A stretch of DNA of 64,000 bases from assembly GCF_041595635.1 (NCBI RefSeq), contig NZ_JBFHJW010000003.1:62001-126000 (forward strand). Reading direction: 5' to 3'. Below the pieces are notes generated by a model. The model was not told where the DNA came from. It worked only from the letters and a program-made list of their open reading frames with translations, and made no database searches. Positions within the stretch are counted from its first letter, which is position 1. Each line of letters starts with the position of its first letter. A program made the translations under genes and the position numbers. Origin of the DNA: Labilibaculum sp041595635. Lineage in GTDB: Bacteria > Bacteroidota > Bacteroidia > Bacteroidales > Marinifilaceae. Shown here one piece after another: positions 26,548 to 35,301 of the stretch.

Positions 26548-27837
26548 TTAAAATTTAGCGGTTGAGTTGATGGTTTTGTATCCAATCAGTCTGTCGTAAT
26601 TCCCCGCAAATTCATGGTAGTAGACATAAATGGTGTATTCATTTTCTGTTTGCCAATGGTTCCCTTCTATGTAGTGAAGGTCTGGCACTTGTTTGCCATT
26701 TTCGAGTAAAGCATACTGATAGTTATAGTATCCTTGTTTTAGGAAAATGGTTTTTTGATAGCATTTAGCTCGGAAATTGTACACCATTTTGTTGATATCG
26801 GAACACTGCCAATTGCAAAAATTACCATACACATATAAGTCACCATGTTTTATTTCATCATCGAAAGGCAGATAAAAGGTAACGTAGCTGTAGTCTGCTT
26901 CGGTGTTAGGTTCGTCGGATTCTTGCACATCAATTAAATATCGACCATTAATGTCGCGATCGTAAATGTATCGATCGAATTGGCGAATATGGCCTGGAAC
27001 AAGGTGTACATGAGTTTGTCCGTCTCGATTGCTAATTTCTTGAATGGAACTGGTTTGATATCTCAAGCTTTTTAAATCGAAATTGCGGAATTCATTGCCG
27101 CCAGGAAATGTGTTTTGGGATTTATCGGTAAAAACGAGTTCATTTTTTCGGATAAAAAGAGGTTTTAGCTTTTTTTGGCTTCCATCGAAACGCTTGTTTT
27201 GAGTTAAAATAACTTTTAAGTCGCCTTGCGGATTGTCGATTTTGAAGTTGGGGTGCCAGATACTAAAATTTAGTTCCTGATGAGTATTTCTATTAGAAAT
27301 AGCAGCTGGTTGTTTTACCTCGCCAGTAATTTCTATTTCAGTATCAAATATTTTAAAGCGTTGTCGTATAATTACCTTATCGGGATCGAAATCTTCATAA
27401 ACCTCCAAAATATAATTTCCCGATAAACGAAGTTGAATGTCTTCATTGGGGATTTGTAAGGAATAATGTATGTAGTTTACATTGGTATTAAAGGATCGTT
27501 CGTAGTCCTGAATTTGATTTTCCATGAAACCATCTAAATAATCGAACTGACTCAAGTTTGAATTCTGCCAATCTGCAGTACAATGAATTATTCGGTACGA
27601 GTAATCCTGAATATTTTCTTCAATTTCATCAAAGGAAAAAAGGAGTTGGTTGGTGCTGTTTAATTCAATTATAGGTTCTGTTAAGGCCCAATCTGACGGG
27701 TACATCTGTACAGTACATATGTTCTTTTTCTTTATTTCGTTGAAATAAGTAGTATTGACTGGGTGTTTTTGCCCAAATATCATCACTGGAAGTATAAGAA
27801 ACACAATGTTTATGGGGATAATGAAGAATTTATTCAT
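26548..27837 (-). CDS. Type IX secretion system plug-type protein (DUF5103)
   Basis: A 429-residue exported protein with a signal peptide (MNKFFIIPINIVFLILPVMIFGQ). The body matches the DUF5103 family, recently renamed for the plug of the T9SS translocon: VQMYPSDWALTEPIIELNSTNQLLFSFDEI near the start, DYSYRIIHCTADWQNSNLSQFDYLDGF, LSGNYILEVYED, then a C-terminal GYYNYQYALLENG...IEGNHWQTENEYTIYVYYH segment. Plug proteins close the SprA/Sov pore when idle. The frame extends to a TTG at 27882, which overlaps a promoter-like TATTTTTG, so the ATG at 27837 is used. Other T9SS genes are 16 kb away. Confidence 0.85.
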   Translation of the reverse strand: MNKFFIIPINIVFLILPVMIFGQKHPVNTTYFNEIKKKNICTVQMYPSDWALTEPIIELNSTNQLLFSFDEIEENIQDYSYRIIHCTADWQNSNLSQFDYLDGFMENQIQDYERSFNTNVNYIHYSLQIPNEDIQLRLSGNYILEVYEDFDPDKVIIRQRFKIFDTEIEITGEVKQPAAISNRNTHQELNFSIWHPNFKIDNPQGDLKVILTQNKRFDGSQKKLKPLFIRKNELVFTDKSQNTFPGGNEFRNFDLKSLRYQTSSIQEISNRDGQTHVHLVPGHIRQFDRYIYDRDINGRYLIDVQESDEPNTEADYSYVTFYLPFDDEIKHGDLYVYGNFCNWQCSDINKMVYNFRAKCYQKTIFLKQGYYNYQYALLENGKQVPDLHYIEGNHWQTENEYTIYVYYHEFAGNYDRLIGYKTINSTAKF

Positions 27838-27879
27838 GTTATAAATGTAAGTGTTGGTTAAAAATAGACCAAAGGACTT

Positions 27880-27908
27880 CAAAAATACAAAATTGCTTTA
27901 TATATTTG
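27880..27908. promoter_or_regulatory. Possible divergent promoter elements, plug gene and nqr operon
   Basis: TATTTTTG on the minus strand (27880-27887) and TATATTTG on the plus strand (27901-27908) both fit TAnnTTTG and point away from each other, toward the plug gene and nqrA. No -33 element was found for either, so this is tentative; the nqr leader would be about 130 bases. Confidence 0.35.
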
Positions 27909-28043
27909 TGTTCGAATTTTTTACATACTGCGAATTAGTTTTTGGGTACTACAAAGTAACAGAAAAGTGTTCGGAGTAAACATTGTGAATTAGAGATTAA
28001 ATTAGTTATTTTGACGCAAATTAATAAATTCAAATAGTTTAAC

Positions 28044-29399
28044 ATGTCTGAAGTTAAGAAGATCAAAAAAGGCTTAGATATTAAGCTGGCAGGAAAGGCT
28101 GAGAAAGTACTTGAAAAAGCTGATCGCTCTGAGACATACGCAATTAAACCATCCAACTTCCCCGGATTAACACCTAAATTAAAAGTAAAGGTTGATACTG
28201 AAGTGAAAGCAGGAGATCCCCTGTTTTTCGATAAGTATTGCCCCGAAATTAATTTTGCTTCTCCGGTTAGTGGTAAGGTTGTTGCCGTAAATCGTGGCGA
28301 GCGCAGAAGAATTTTAGAAGTAGTGATTCAAGCGGATTCTGAAATTCAATACCAAGAGTTTAAAAAAGCAGATCCCAATGGACTTTCTCGTGAGGAGATA
28401 AAAGAAGAGATGTTGAAAAGTGGCCTTTGGGCATTTGTACGTCAACGTCCTTATGATGTAATTGCAAAGCCGAAAGATACGCCTAAAGCAATTTTCATTT
28501 CGGCCTTCGATACAGCACCTTTGGCTGCCGACATCGATTACCTTTTAGAGGGAGAATCGGAAGCATTTCAGGCAGGTATAGATGCACTTGCAAAATTAAC
28601 AGATGGAAAGGTTCATGTAAATATCAATCCTACTGTCAATCAAAGCAAAATGTTTTGTGAGGCTAAAAACGTTGAAATAAACCAATTCACAGGAACTCAC
28701 CCTGCAGGAAATGTGGGCGTTCAAATTCATCACTTAAGCCCGATGAATAAAGGTGAAATAGCTTGGGTTATTCGTCCGCAAGAAGTGGTTTATATCGGAA
28801 AATTATTCTTAAAAGGCATTTACGATGTAAGTCGTAAAATTGCTCTTTGTGGTTCCGAGGTAAAAACACCTTGTTATTTCGAGATCATTCAAGGTAGTTC
28901 GGTACGTAATATCCTAAAAGGGAAATTGAAAGACGACGAGAAAATTCGTGTTATTTCAGGAAATGTTTTAACAGGATCACAAATCTCTGAAGATGGATTC
29001 TTAGACTTCTATGATTCACAAATTACCGTTATTCCAGAGGGAGATAAATTTGAATTTTTAGGTTGGGCCCTGCCTGGTTTGCAAAAATTCTCAATGTCGA
29101 AAACTTTCTTTTCCTGGTTAATGCCAAATAAAGAATACCGTTTGGATGCTAATTTACATGGAGAGCATCGTGCTTTTGTAATGACTGGTGAATACGATAA
29201 GGTATTGCCAATGGATGTGCTTCCACAACAACTAATTAAATCCATCATGATTGAAGATATTGATCAAATGGAACAGTTGGGGATTTACGAAGTTGCTCCT
29301 GAAGATCTTGCTTTATGCGAGTTTGTATGTACATCGAAAATTAATGTGCAGGATTTGGTTCGCAAAGGAATTGATCTGATGATTAAAGAAATGAGCTAA
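28044..29399 (+). CDS. nqrA: Na+-translocating NADH:quinone oxidoreductase subunit A
   Basis: Soluble cytoplasmic subunit of the sodium-pumping NADH:quinone oxidoreductase that oxidises NADH, reduces (mena)quinone and exports Na+. The 451-residue chain starts with KKIKKGLDIKLAGKAEK, has the GLTPKLKVKVDTEVKAGDPLFFDK lipoyl-like segment, FISAFDTAPLAADIDYLLEG near 150 and FTGTHPAGNVGVQIHHLSP near 213, all typical of NqrA. It is the first gene of nqrABCDEF, all on one strand with short gaps. The family has no prosthetic group on this subunit; it is associated with ubiquinone/menaquinone binding. Confidence 0.97.
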   Translation: MSEVKKIKKGLDIKLAGKAEKVLEKADRSETYAIKPSNFPGLTPKLKVKVDTEVKAGDPLFFDKYCPEINFASPVSGKVVAVNRGERRRILEVVIQADSEIQYQEFKKADPNGLSREEIKEEMLKSGLWAFVRQRPYDVIAKPKDTPKAIFISAFDTAPLAADIDYLLEGESEAFQAGIDALAKLTDGKVHVNINPTVNQSKMFCEAKNVEINQFTGTHPAGNVGVQIHHLSPMNKGEIAWVIRPQEVVYIGKLFLKGIYDVSRKIALCGSEVKTPCYFEIIQGSSVRNILKGKLKDDEKIRVISGNVLTGSQISEDGFLDFYDSQITVIPEGDKFEFLGWALPGLQKFSMSKTFFSWLMPNKEYRLDANLHGEHRAFVMTGEYDKVLPMDVLPQQLIKSIMIEDIDQMEQLGIYEVAPEDLALCEFVCTSKINVQDLVRKGIDLMIKEMS

Positions 29400-29422
29400 G
29401 AAAAAACGGATAATAATATACA

Positions 29423-30607
29423 ATGAAAGCACTAAGAAAATTTCTTGATAAAAAGAAACCCTTGTTTCAAGAGGGTGGGAAGTTTGCAAAGTTGCAGTCG
29501 TCTTTCGAGGCATTTGAAACTTTTCTATTCGTTCCCGATACTACATCCCATAGTGGGACTCACATTAAAGATGCTATTGATTTGAAGCGAACAATGTCAA
29601 TTGTTGTTATTGCTTTAATTCCAGCATTACTCTTTGGAATTTACAATACAGGATATCAACATTTTTTATCGATAGGCGAAATTGCTAATACCGAATTTTT
29701 AGATATCTGCATTTATGGTTTGATCAAAATCCTTCCTATTATTGTTGTTTCCTACGTTGTTGGTTTGGGTATTGAATTTGCCTTTGCGCAAATGCGAGGT
29801 CATCAGGTAAACGAAGGTTTCCTGGTTTCTGGAATGCTAATACCTTTAATTATGCCTATTGGAGCTCCTCTTTGGATGGTAGCTGTGTCAACTGCATTTG
29901 CTGTTGTAATTGGTAAAGAAGTATTTGGTGGTACAGGAATGAATATTTGGAATCCAGCATTAATTGCTCGTGCATTCTTTTTCTTCGCTTACCCATCAAA
30001 AATGTCTGGAGAATCGGTATGGATTGCCGAAAAAGCAGATAGCTTTTCAGGAGCAACACCTTTAGCACATGCTGCTACTTTAGTTGATTCAACAGGTGAT
30101 GCTGCAAAAAGTATTTTCGATTCGTATCTATCAAATGGATGGAATATGTTTGTTGGATTGATTCCAGGATCAATTGGAGAAACATCGACTATTGCCATTT
30201 TAATTGGAGCTGTAATTTTAATAGCAACTGGAATTGGAAGCTGGAAAATTATTGTATCTGTGTTTGCAGGTGGATATGTAATGGGTTTACTTTTCAATTT
30301 AATTGGCGGAAATGCTTATATGGAATTGGTTCCTGCATGGCAGCACTTAATTATGGGAGGTTTCGCCTTTGGAGCAGTATTTATGGCTACCGATCCTGTA
30401 TCTGGATCACAAACCGCTACGGGTAAATACATCTATGGTTTCCTAATTGGTTTCCTTGCGGTATTAATTCGCGTATTAAATGCAGGTTTCCCCGAAGCAA
30501 TGATGTTGTCAATTCTATTTATGAATACTTTCGCTCCACTTATCGATCATTATGTGGTTCAAAGTAACATCAAACGAAGATTGAAACGAGTTAAGGTGAG
30601 TGCTTAA
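29423..30607 (+). CDS. nqrB: Na+-translocating NADH:quinone oxidoreductase subunit B
   Basis: Membrane subunit with about ten helices, 394 residues, that carries covalent FMN and riboflavin. The FMN attachment motif SFSGATPLA is intact, with the acceptor Thr at residue 212. HIKDAIDLKRTMSIVVIALIPALLFGIYNTGYQ and the glycine-rich ATDPVSGSQT near the C-terminus are also typical of NqrB. It follows nqrA after 23 bases. The flavin is expected to be attached by ApbE, encoded downstream. Confidence 0.97.
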   Translation: MKALRKFLDKKKPLFQEGGKFAKLQSSFEAFETFLFVPDTTSHSGTHIKDAIDLKRTMSIVVIALIPALLFGIYNTGYQHFLSIGEIANTEFLDICIYGLIKILPIIVVSYVVGLGIEFAFAQMRGHQVNEGFLVSGMLIPLIMPIGAPLWMVAVSTAFAVVIGKEVFGGTGMNIWNPALIARAFFFFAYPSKMSGESVWIAEKADSFSGATPLAHAATLVDSTGDAAKSIFDSYLSNGWNMFVGLIPGSIGETSTIAILIGAVILIATGIGSWKIIVSVFAGGYVMGLLFNLIGGNAYMELVPAWQHLIMGGFAFGAVFMATDPVSGSQTATGKYIYGFLIGFLAVLIRVLNAGFPEAMMLSILFMNTFAPLIDHYVVQSNIKRRLKRVKVSA

Positions 30608-30626
30608 TCAAATAATCAACTAGAAA

Positions 30627-31331
30627 ATGAATACTCAAAGCAATACATATACATTTCTTTATGCCGCTATCATGGTGGTCTTAGTTGCTGCGGTTCTTTC
30701 TTTTGCTGCTTTGCAACTTAAGCCCCGTCAAACGAGAAATATAGAAATAGAGAAAAAGCAAGACATTTTAAAAGCTGTAAATGTTTTATCTACTCCTGAA
30801 AATGCCGAAGAACTTTACGATCAGTATATTGTGAAATCGGTAATCGTAAATTCTGCAGGGGATGTTACTTCAGAAGATAAAAATGAAACTTTTGACGTGG
30901 ATTTGAAAATCGAGAATAGTAAGGCCGTTGCAGAAAGACAACTTCCTATTTTCTTTTTTAGTAAAGAAGGAGTTGGTGAGAAAATGATTATTCCAATTCG
31001 AGGTCGTGGAATGTGGGGCGCTATTTGGGGCTATATAGCTATGGAACCAAACGGAAAAACCATTTATGGTGCTACCTTCGGAAATAAGGGTGAAACTCCT
31101 GGTTTAGGAGCAGAAATCTCAAAAGCGGAATTTCAGAAACCTTTTTCAGGAAAGGAAATTTTCGATGAGACAGGAAAGTTCACTTCTTTAGTTTTGGTTA
31201 AAGGTGGAGCTGAAGGTCATCCTCACGAATTTGATGCAGTATCGGGTGGTACTGTAACATCAAAAGGTTTGGAAGCCATGCTTCATGATAACCTTAGTAG
31301 TTATGAAAAATATTTAAAATCTTCAAAATAA
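30627..31331 (+). CDS. nqrC: Na+-translocating NADH:quinone oxidoreductase subunit C
   Basis: A 234-residue subunit: one N-terminal membrane helix (FLYAAIMVVLVAAVLSFAAL) and a periplasmic FMN-binding domain. GRGMWGAIWGYIAMEPNGKTIYGATFGNKGETPGLGAEIS is the typical central block. The flavin attachment site reads FDAVSGGTVTS, with the acceptor Thr at about residue 209; the small residue before Thr is Gly instead of the Ala of the usual SGAT. Gene spacing is 19 bases after nqrB and 7 before nqrD. Confidence 0.96.
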   Translation: MNTQSNTYTFLYAAIMVVLVAAVLSFAALQLKPRQTRNIEIEKKQDILKAVNVLSTPENAEELYDQYIVKSVIVNSAGDVTSEDKNETFDVDLKIENSKAVAERQLPIFFFSKEGVGEKMIIPIRGRGMWGAIWGYIAMEPNGKTIYGATFGNKGETPGLGAEISKAEFQKPFSGKEIFDETGKFTSLVLVKGGAEGHPHEFDAVSGGTVTSKGLEAMLHDNLSSYEKYLKSSK

Positions 31332-31338
31332 GCACGAG

Positions 31339-31983
31339 ATGAGCGATAAAGAACCATTATTCTCCGCTAAAAATCGGAAATTGCTGAAAAATCCATTGGG
31401 AAGCGATAATCCTATTACCGTGCAGGTATTAGGGATTTGTTCCGCATTGGCCGTAACAGCAAAGTTGGAGCCGGCAGTGGTGATGAGCCTTTCGGTTATG
31501 GCCGTATTGGCACTTGCTAATGTTATTATTTCATTAATTCGAAATACCATTCCTTCACGTATTCGTATCATTGTTCAACTTGTAATTGTTGCAGCTTTGG
31601 TAATTGTTGTCGATCAGGTATTAAAAGCTTTTGCTTATCAGGTAAGCAAACAGTTATCTGTATTCGTAGGTTTAATTATTACCAACTGTATTATTATGGG
31701 TCGATTGGAAGCTTTTGCGCTTGGAAACCGCCCTTGGCCTGCCTTCCTTGATGGAATAGGAAATGCTGCTGGTTATGGTTGGATCCTTATTGTTATTGCC
31801 TTTTTCCGTGAATTATTAGGATCGGGTTCATTGTATGGATTTAAGGTAATTCCACAAGTATTTTACGATATGGGATACCAAAACAATGGTTTAATGATTC
31901 TTCCTCCAATGGCTTTGATTACCGTAGGAATTATTATTTGGGTTCAGAGATCTAGAAATAAATCTTTGATCGAGTCGAATTAA
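31339..31983 (+). CDS. nqrD: Na+-translocating NADH:quinone oxidoreductase subunit D
   Basis: A 214-residue integral membrane subunit of the NqrDE/RnfAE family with about six helices. Family signatures: NPLGSDNPITVQVLGICSALAVT at the start, FVGLIITNCIIMGRLEAFALGN near 112 (one of the Cys that hold the intramembrane Fe cluster) and FFRELLGSGSL near 155. With NqrE it forms the core through which Na+ passes. Located 7 bases after nqrC. Confidence 0.97.
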   Translation: MSDKEPLFSAKNRKLLKNPLGSDNPITVQVLGICSALAVTAKLEPAVVMSLSVMAVLALANVIISLIRNTIPSRIRIIVQLVIVAALVIVVDQVLKAFAYQVSKQLSVFVGLIITNCIIMGRLEAFALGNRPWPAFLDGIGNAAGYGWILIVIAFFRELLGSGSLYGFKVIPQVFYDMGYQNNGLMILPPMALITVGIIIWVQRSRNKSLIESN

Positions 31984-32003
31984 TTGTAAAGAAAAATCGA
32001 AAC

Positions 32004-32621
32004 ATGGAAAATCTGATTAATATATTTATCAAGTCGATTTTTATCGACAACATGGTGTTCGCATTCTTCTTAGGAATGTGTTCGTACTTGGCAGTTTCAA
32101 AAACAGTAAAAACTTCGGTTGGACTCGGACTTGCCGTGATATTTGTTTTAGGAATTACCGTTCCTTTAAATTACATGCTAAACAAATACATATTAGTAAG
32201 TGGAGCTCTCACTTGGATTGACCCTTCGTTTGCTGATGTTGATTTAAGTTTCTTAAGCTTTATCATGTTTATTGCAGTAATTGCTTCATTGGTGCAACTG
32301 GTCGAAATGATCGTTGAAAAATTTGCACCAACATTGTACTCTTCTTTGGGAATCTTTCTTCCATTAATTGCTGTAAACTGTGCAATTTTAGGAGGTTCGC
32401 TTTTCATGCAGGAAAGAGACTATGGAACCTTAGCCGAAGCCACTTCTTTTGGTCTTGGATCGGGTCTGGGTTGGTTTCTAGCCATTATCGGTATCGCCGC
32501 AATTCGTGAAAAAATTCGTTACTCAAGCATTCCAGCTCCTTTGCGTGGACTTGGAATTACATTTATTGTAACCGGATTAATGGGAATTGCTTTCATGAGC
32601 TTTATGGGGATCAAACTCTAA
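32004..32621 (+). CDS. nqrE: Na+-translocating NADH:quinone oxidoreductase subunit E
   Basis: A 205-residue integral membrane subunit homologous to NqrD. Signatures: NIFIKSIFIDNMVFAFFLGMCSYLAVSK (Cys of the intramembrane iron site) at the N-terminus, SLGIFLPLIAVNCAILGGSLFMQERDY near 112, and GLGSGLGWFLAIIGIAAIREKIRYS. Its gene is 20 bases after nqrD but 151 bases before nqrF, the only long gap in the operon, and that gap holds an inverted-repeat-bounded insert. Confidence 0.97.
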   Translation: MENLINIFIKSIFIDNMVFAFFLGMCSYLAVSKTVKTSVGLGLAVIFVLGITVPLNYMLNKYILVSGALTWIDPSFADVDLSFLSFIMFIAVIASLVQLVEMIVEKFAPTLYSSLGIFLPLIAVNCAILGGSLFMQERDYGTLAEATSFGLGSGLGWFLAIIGIAAIREKIRYSSIPAPLRGLGITFIVTGLMGIAFMSFMGIKL

Positions 32622-32631
32622 GCTTTTATTT

Positions 32632-32754
32632 AATTATGAATTATAATTTATGAGTTATAGATATAAATTTTAGAAGAGTCTGTCTTTATGGGAAGGTGAA
32701 GTTTTCCTCTATTAGAAATGACTAGTTCTACTTTATAATCGATCATTCATAATT
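32632..32754. repeat. Inverted-repeat-bounded segment between nqrE and nqrF
   Basis: AATTATGAAT at 32632-32641 and ATTCATAATT at 32745-32754 form a 10-base inverted repeat around a 103-base AT-rich middle with no open frame. It breaks the otherwise tight nqr operon. It could be a small mobile or structural element; the AT-rich ends make a chance match possible. Confidence 0.4.
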
Positions 32755-32772
32755 TAAAAAATCAGAATAGAG

Positions 32773-34032
32773 ATGATATTATTAACAACACAGGGAACAG
32801 TTATCACCATAAGTATTGTGATTTTCCTACTGGTGATCCTGGTACTGGTTTCTATCCTTTTATATGCAAAAAAGAAACTAACTCCTTCGGGAGAAGTTAC
32901 TGTTGATATTAATGATGGAAAACTGAAATTGGTTGCAGAACCTGGAAGTTCTCTTTTGGGAACTTTAGGAGCTTCAAAAATATTTTTGCCATCCGCTTGT
33001 GGAGGTGGAGGTACTTGTGGAATGTGTAAATGCCAGGTTCATAGTGGAGCCGGTTCTATTTTACCTACCGAAACAGGTTTTTTCACTCGTAAAGAGGCGC
33101 AAAACGATTGGCGTTTGGCTTGTCAGGTGAAAGTGAAAGAAGACCTTAGCATGGAAATTCCTCAAGAAATTTTAGGAATTAAGAAATGGGAATGCGAAGT
33201 GGTTTCCAATAATAACGTAGCTACCTTTATCAAAGAGTTTGTAGTGAAATTGCCAGAAGGTGAAATTCTTGAATTTAAATCGGGAGGGTACATTCAAATT
33301 GATGTTCCTAAAATTGAGGTGGATTTTAAAGACATGGATATCGACGAAGATTATCGTGAAGATTGGAAGAAATTCAATATGTTCGATCTTAAAATGAATA
33401 ATCCAGAGCCTACTTATCGTGCCTATTCAATGGCAAACCATCCTGCCGAAGGAAACATTGTAATGCTGAACATTCGTATTGCTACTCCTCCTTTCGATCG
33501 TGTAAACGGTGGATGGATGAAAGTGAATCCTGGAATTTGTTCTTCCTTTATTTTCTCTCGTAAACCAGGCGATAAAGTTACCGTTTCAGGACCTTATGGT
33601 GAGTTCTTTATTAAAGAAACCAACAACGAGATGATGTTTATTGGTGGTGGTGCTGGTATGGCTCCAATGCGTTCTCACATCTTCCATATGTTTCACACTG
33701 TGAAAACAGGCCGTAAAGCTACTTTCTGGTATGGTGCTCGTTCTTTAAAAGAAGTTTTCTATGCCGAGCAATTCGATGCAATTGCAGCTAAATTTCCTAA
33801 TTTCGAATGGCACCTGGCTTTATCTGAGCCTCAGCCTGAAGACAATTGGGAAGGACCAACCGGATTTATTCACCAGGTGATTTACGACAACTATTTGGTT
33901 AAACACGAAGAACCAGAAGATGTTGAATACTACCTTTGTGGACCTCCAATGATGAATTCAGCAGTCACTAGCATGTTGTATGAATTGGGTGTACCCGATG
34001 AAATGGTTGAATATGATGATTTTGGATCTTAA
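32773..34032 (+). CDS. nqrF: Na+-translocating NADH:quinone oxidoreductase subunit F
   Basis: The NADH-oxidising subunit, 419 residues: one N-terminal membrane helix (ISIVIFLLVILVLVSILLYA), a [2Fe-2S] ferredoxin domain (SACGGGGTCGMCKCQV near residue 75 with the fourth Cys in RLACQVKV), then an FAD/NAD(P)H reductase domain with the FAD motif RAYSMAN near 216, the glycine-rich FIGGGAGMAPMRSH near 295 and the C-terminal YLCGPPMMNSAV. It ends with a strong terminator, closing the nqr operon. Confidence 0.97.
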   Translation: MILLTTQGTVITISIVIFLLVILVLVSILLYAKKKLTPSGEVTVDINDGKLKLVAEPGSSLLGTLGASKIFLPSACGGGGTCGMCKCQVHSGAGSILPTETGFFTRKEAQNDWRLACQVKVKEDLSMEIPQEILGIKKWECEVVSNNNVATFIKEFVVKLPEGEILEFKSGGYIQIDVPKIEVDFKDMDIDEDYREDWKKFNMFDLKMNNPEPTYRAYSMANHPAEGNIVMLNIRIATPPFDRVNGGWMKVNPGICSSFIFSRKPGDKVTVSGPYGEFFIKETNNEMMFIGGGAGMAPMRSHIFHMFHTVKTGRKATFWYGARSLKEVFYAEQFDAIAAKFPNFEWHLALSEPQPEDNWEGPTGFIHQVIYDNYLVKHEEPEDVEYYLCGPPMMNSAVTSMLYELGVPDEMVEYDDFGS

Positions 34033-34075
34033 TCCGACCAACTAAAATAAACGATTCATCGAATCAAGATAAAAG

Positions 34076-34108
34076 CAAGCCTCGAATTTTCGAGGCTTGT
34101 TTGTTTTT
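34076..34108 (+). terminator. Intrinsic terminator of the nqr operon
   Basis: Ten-pair stem (caagcctcga / tcgaggcttg), 4-base loop, then tttgttttt. It lies 43 bases after the nqrF stop, so apbE probably uses its own promoter. Confidence 0.85.
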
Positions 34109-34119
34109 AGCAACTTGTG

Positions 34120-34127
34120 TAAATTTG
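34120..34127 (+). promoter_or_regulatory. Putative apbE promoter -7 element
   Basis: TAAATTTG fits TAnnTTTG; a CTTG at 34096-34099 lies 20 bases upstream, partly within the nqr terminator stem. The leader to the apbE ATG would be about 37 bases. Confidence 0.5.
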
Positions 34128-34170
34128 CTAACAATTACAATGTACTTCCAATTCCAAACACATTATACTC

Positions 34171-35178
34171 ATGAGAAAAAGTTTGAATTTATTGATCTTT
34201 TTTTGTGTTCTAGGTTTTTCATCTTGCCAATCCGATCAATCGAAATATTATTTCGACGAAGGTCAGATATTTGGAACCTTTTATCACATCACTTACGAGC
34301 CTTCTGCCGAAGGTAATTTACACGATGCAATACTTGCCCGAATGAATGAATTCGATCTCTCTCTGTCTACCTATAAGCCAGAATCGGTTATTTCACGTGT
34401 GAATACCAACGATACAAGTTTGGTTCTCGATCATTATTTCATTACCACCTTCAAAAGAGGGGAAGAAATATCTAGAATTACCAATGGAGCTTTCGACATG
34501 ACTGTTGCTCCCTTAGTTAATGCTTGGGGGTTTGGATTTAAAAATAAGTTGGATCCCGAACAGATTCCTGTTGATAGTCTTTTGCAGGTGGTTGGTTATG
34601 AAAAAGTGAGGTTAATCGATGGAAAAATTGTAAAAAGTGATCCTCGAATCATGTTTGATGCAAGTGCCATTGCCAAAGGATATGGAGTGGATGTAGTTGC
34701 TGATTTGCTCGAAGAAAAAGGTGTGAACAATTATATGGTAGAAATTGGTGGCGAAATTCGGGCCAAAGGGAAAAATGCTAAAGGCAGAACCTGGAGAGTA
34801 GGAATCGATCGTCCTATTGATGATCCTTCCAGTTTGTCGAGAGAAATACAGGAAGTAATAGAGTTGGAAAATGGTGCCTTAGCAACTTCCGGAAATTATC
34901 GTCAGTTTTACATTAAGGATGGGAAAAAATATGCCCACACCATCGATCCTCGCATCGGGTATCCTGTTCAACATAGCCTTCTTTCTGCTTCGGTGTTCGC
35001 TCCCGATTGTATTTCGGCAGATGCGTATGCAACTAGTTTTATGGTGTTGGGCTTGGAAAAAAGTATCGAGTTAGTCGAGAAGGATTCGCTTTTGGAAGCT
35101 TATTTTATTTACAATGATTCATTGGGGAATTACCAAACTTATGCGACAGAAAATCTAAAGGCTTCCATAATAAAATAG
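34171..35178 (+). CDS. apbE: FAD:protein FMN transferase
   Basis: A 335-residue lipoprotein (signal NLLIFFCVLGFSSC, lipid Cys near residue 19) that splits FAD and attaches FMN through a phosphoester to Thr/Ser in target proteins, here almost surely NqrB and NqrC. Motifs: GTFYHITYEP near 32, LSTYKPESVISRVN near 62, GAFDMTVAPLVNAWGFG near 105, DASAIAKGYGVDVVADLL near 170, and the metal site GALATSGNYRQFY near 232 followed by YAHTIDPRIGYPV. Immediate placement after nqrABCDEF supports the role. It acts in the periplasm. Confidence 0.95.
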   Translation: MRKSLNLLIFFCVLGFSSCQSDQSKYYFDEGQIFGTFYHITYEPSAEGNLHDAILARMNEFDLSLSTYKPESVISRVNTNDTSLVLDHYFITTFKRGEEISRITNGAFDMTVAPLVNAWGFGFKNKLDPEQIPVDSLLQVVGYEKVRLIDGKIVKSDPRIMFDASAIAKGYGVDVVADLLEEKGVNNYMVEIGGEIRAKGKNAKGRTWRVGIDRPIDDPSSLSREIQEVIELENGALATSGNYRQFYIKDGKKYAHTIDPRIGYPVQHSLLSASVFAPDCISADAYATSFMVLGLEKSIELVEKDSLLEAYFIYNDSLGNYQTYATENLKASIIK

Positions 35179-35207
35179 AATATTATAATTGCAAAATTAA
35201 AGGCAAA

Positions 35208-35293
35208 ATTATCGGTTTTCTGATTCCCGAGGCCTGGAGATTATATAGTTGTTATGAAATAATACAAACAACAGAAAACAAAAAACCGATAAT
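35208..35293. repeat. 12-bp inverted repeat between apbE and the NqrM-like gene
   Basis: attatcggtttt (35208-35219) and aaaaccgataat (35282-35293) pair across a 62-base middle. They lie between convergent apbE and the small Cys-rich gene. They may give transcript ends for both, although the loop is long for an intrinsic terminator. Confidence 0.45.
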
Positions 35294-35301
35294 GCAATTT
35301 C

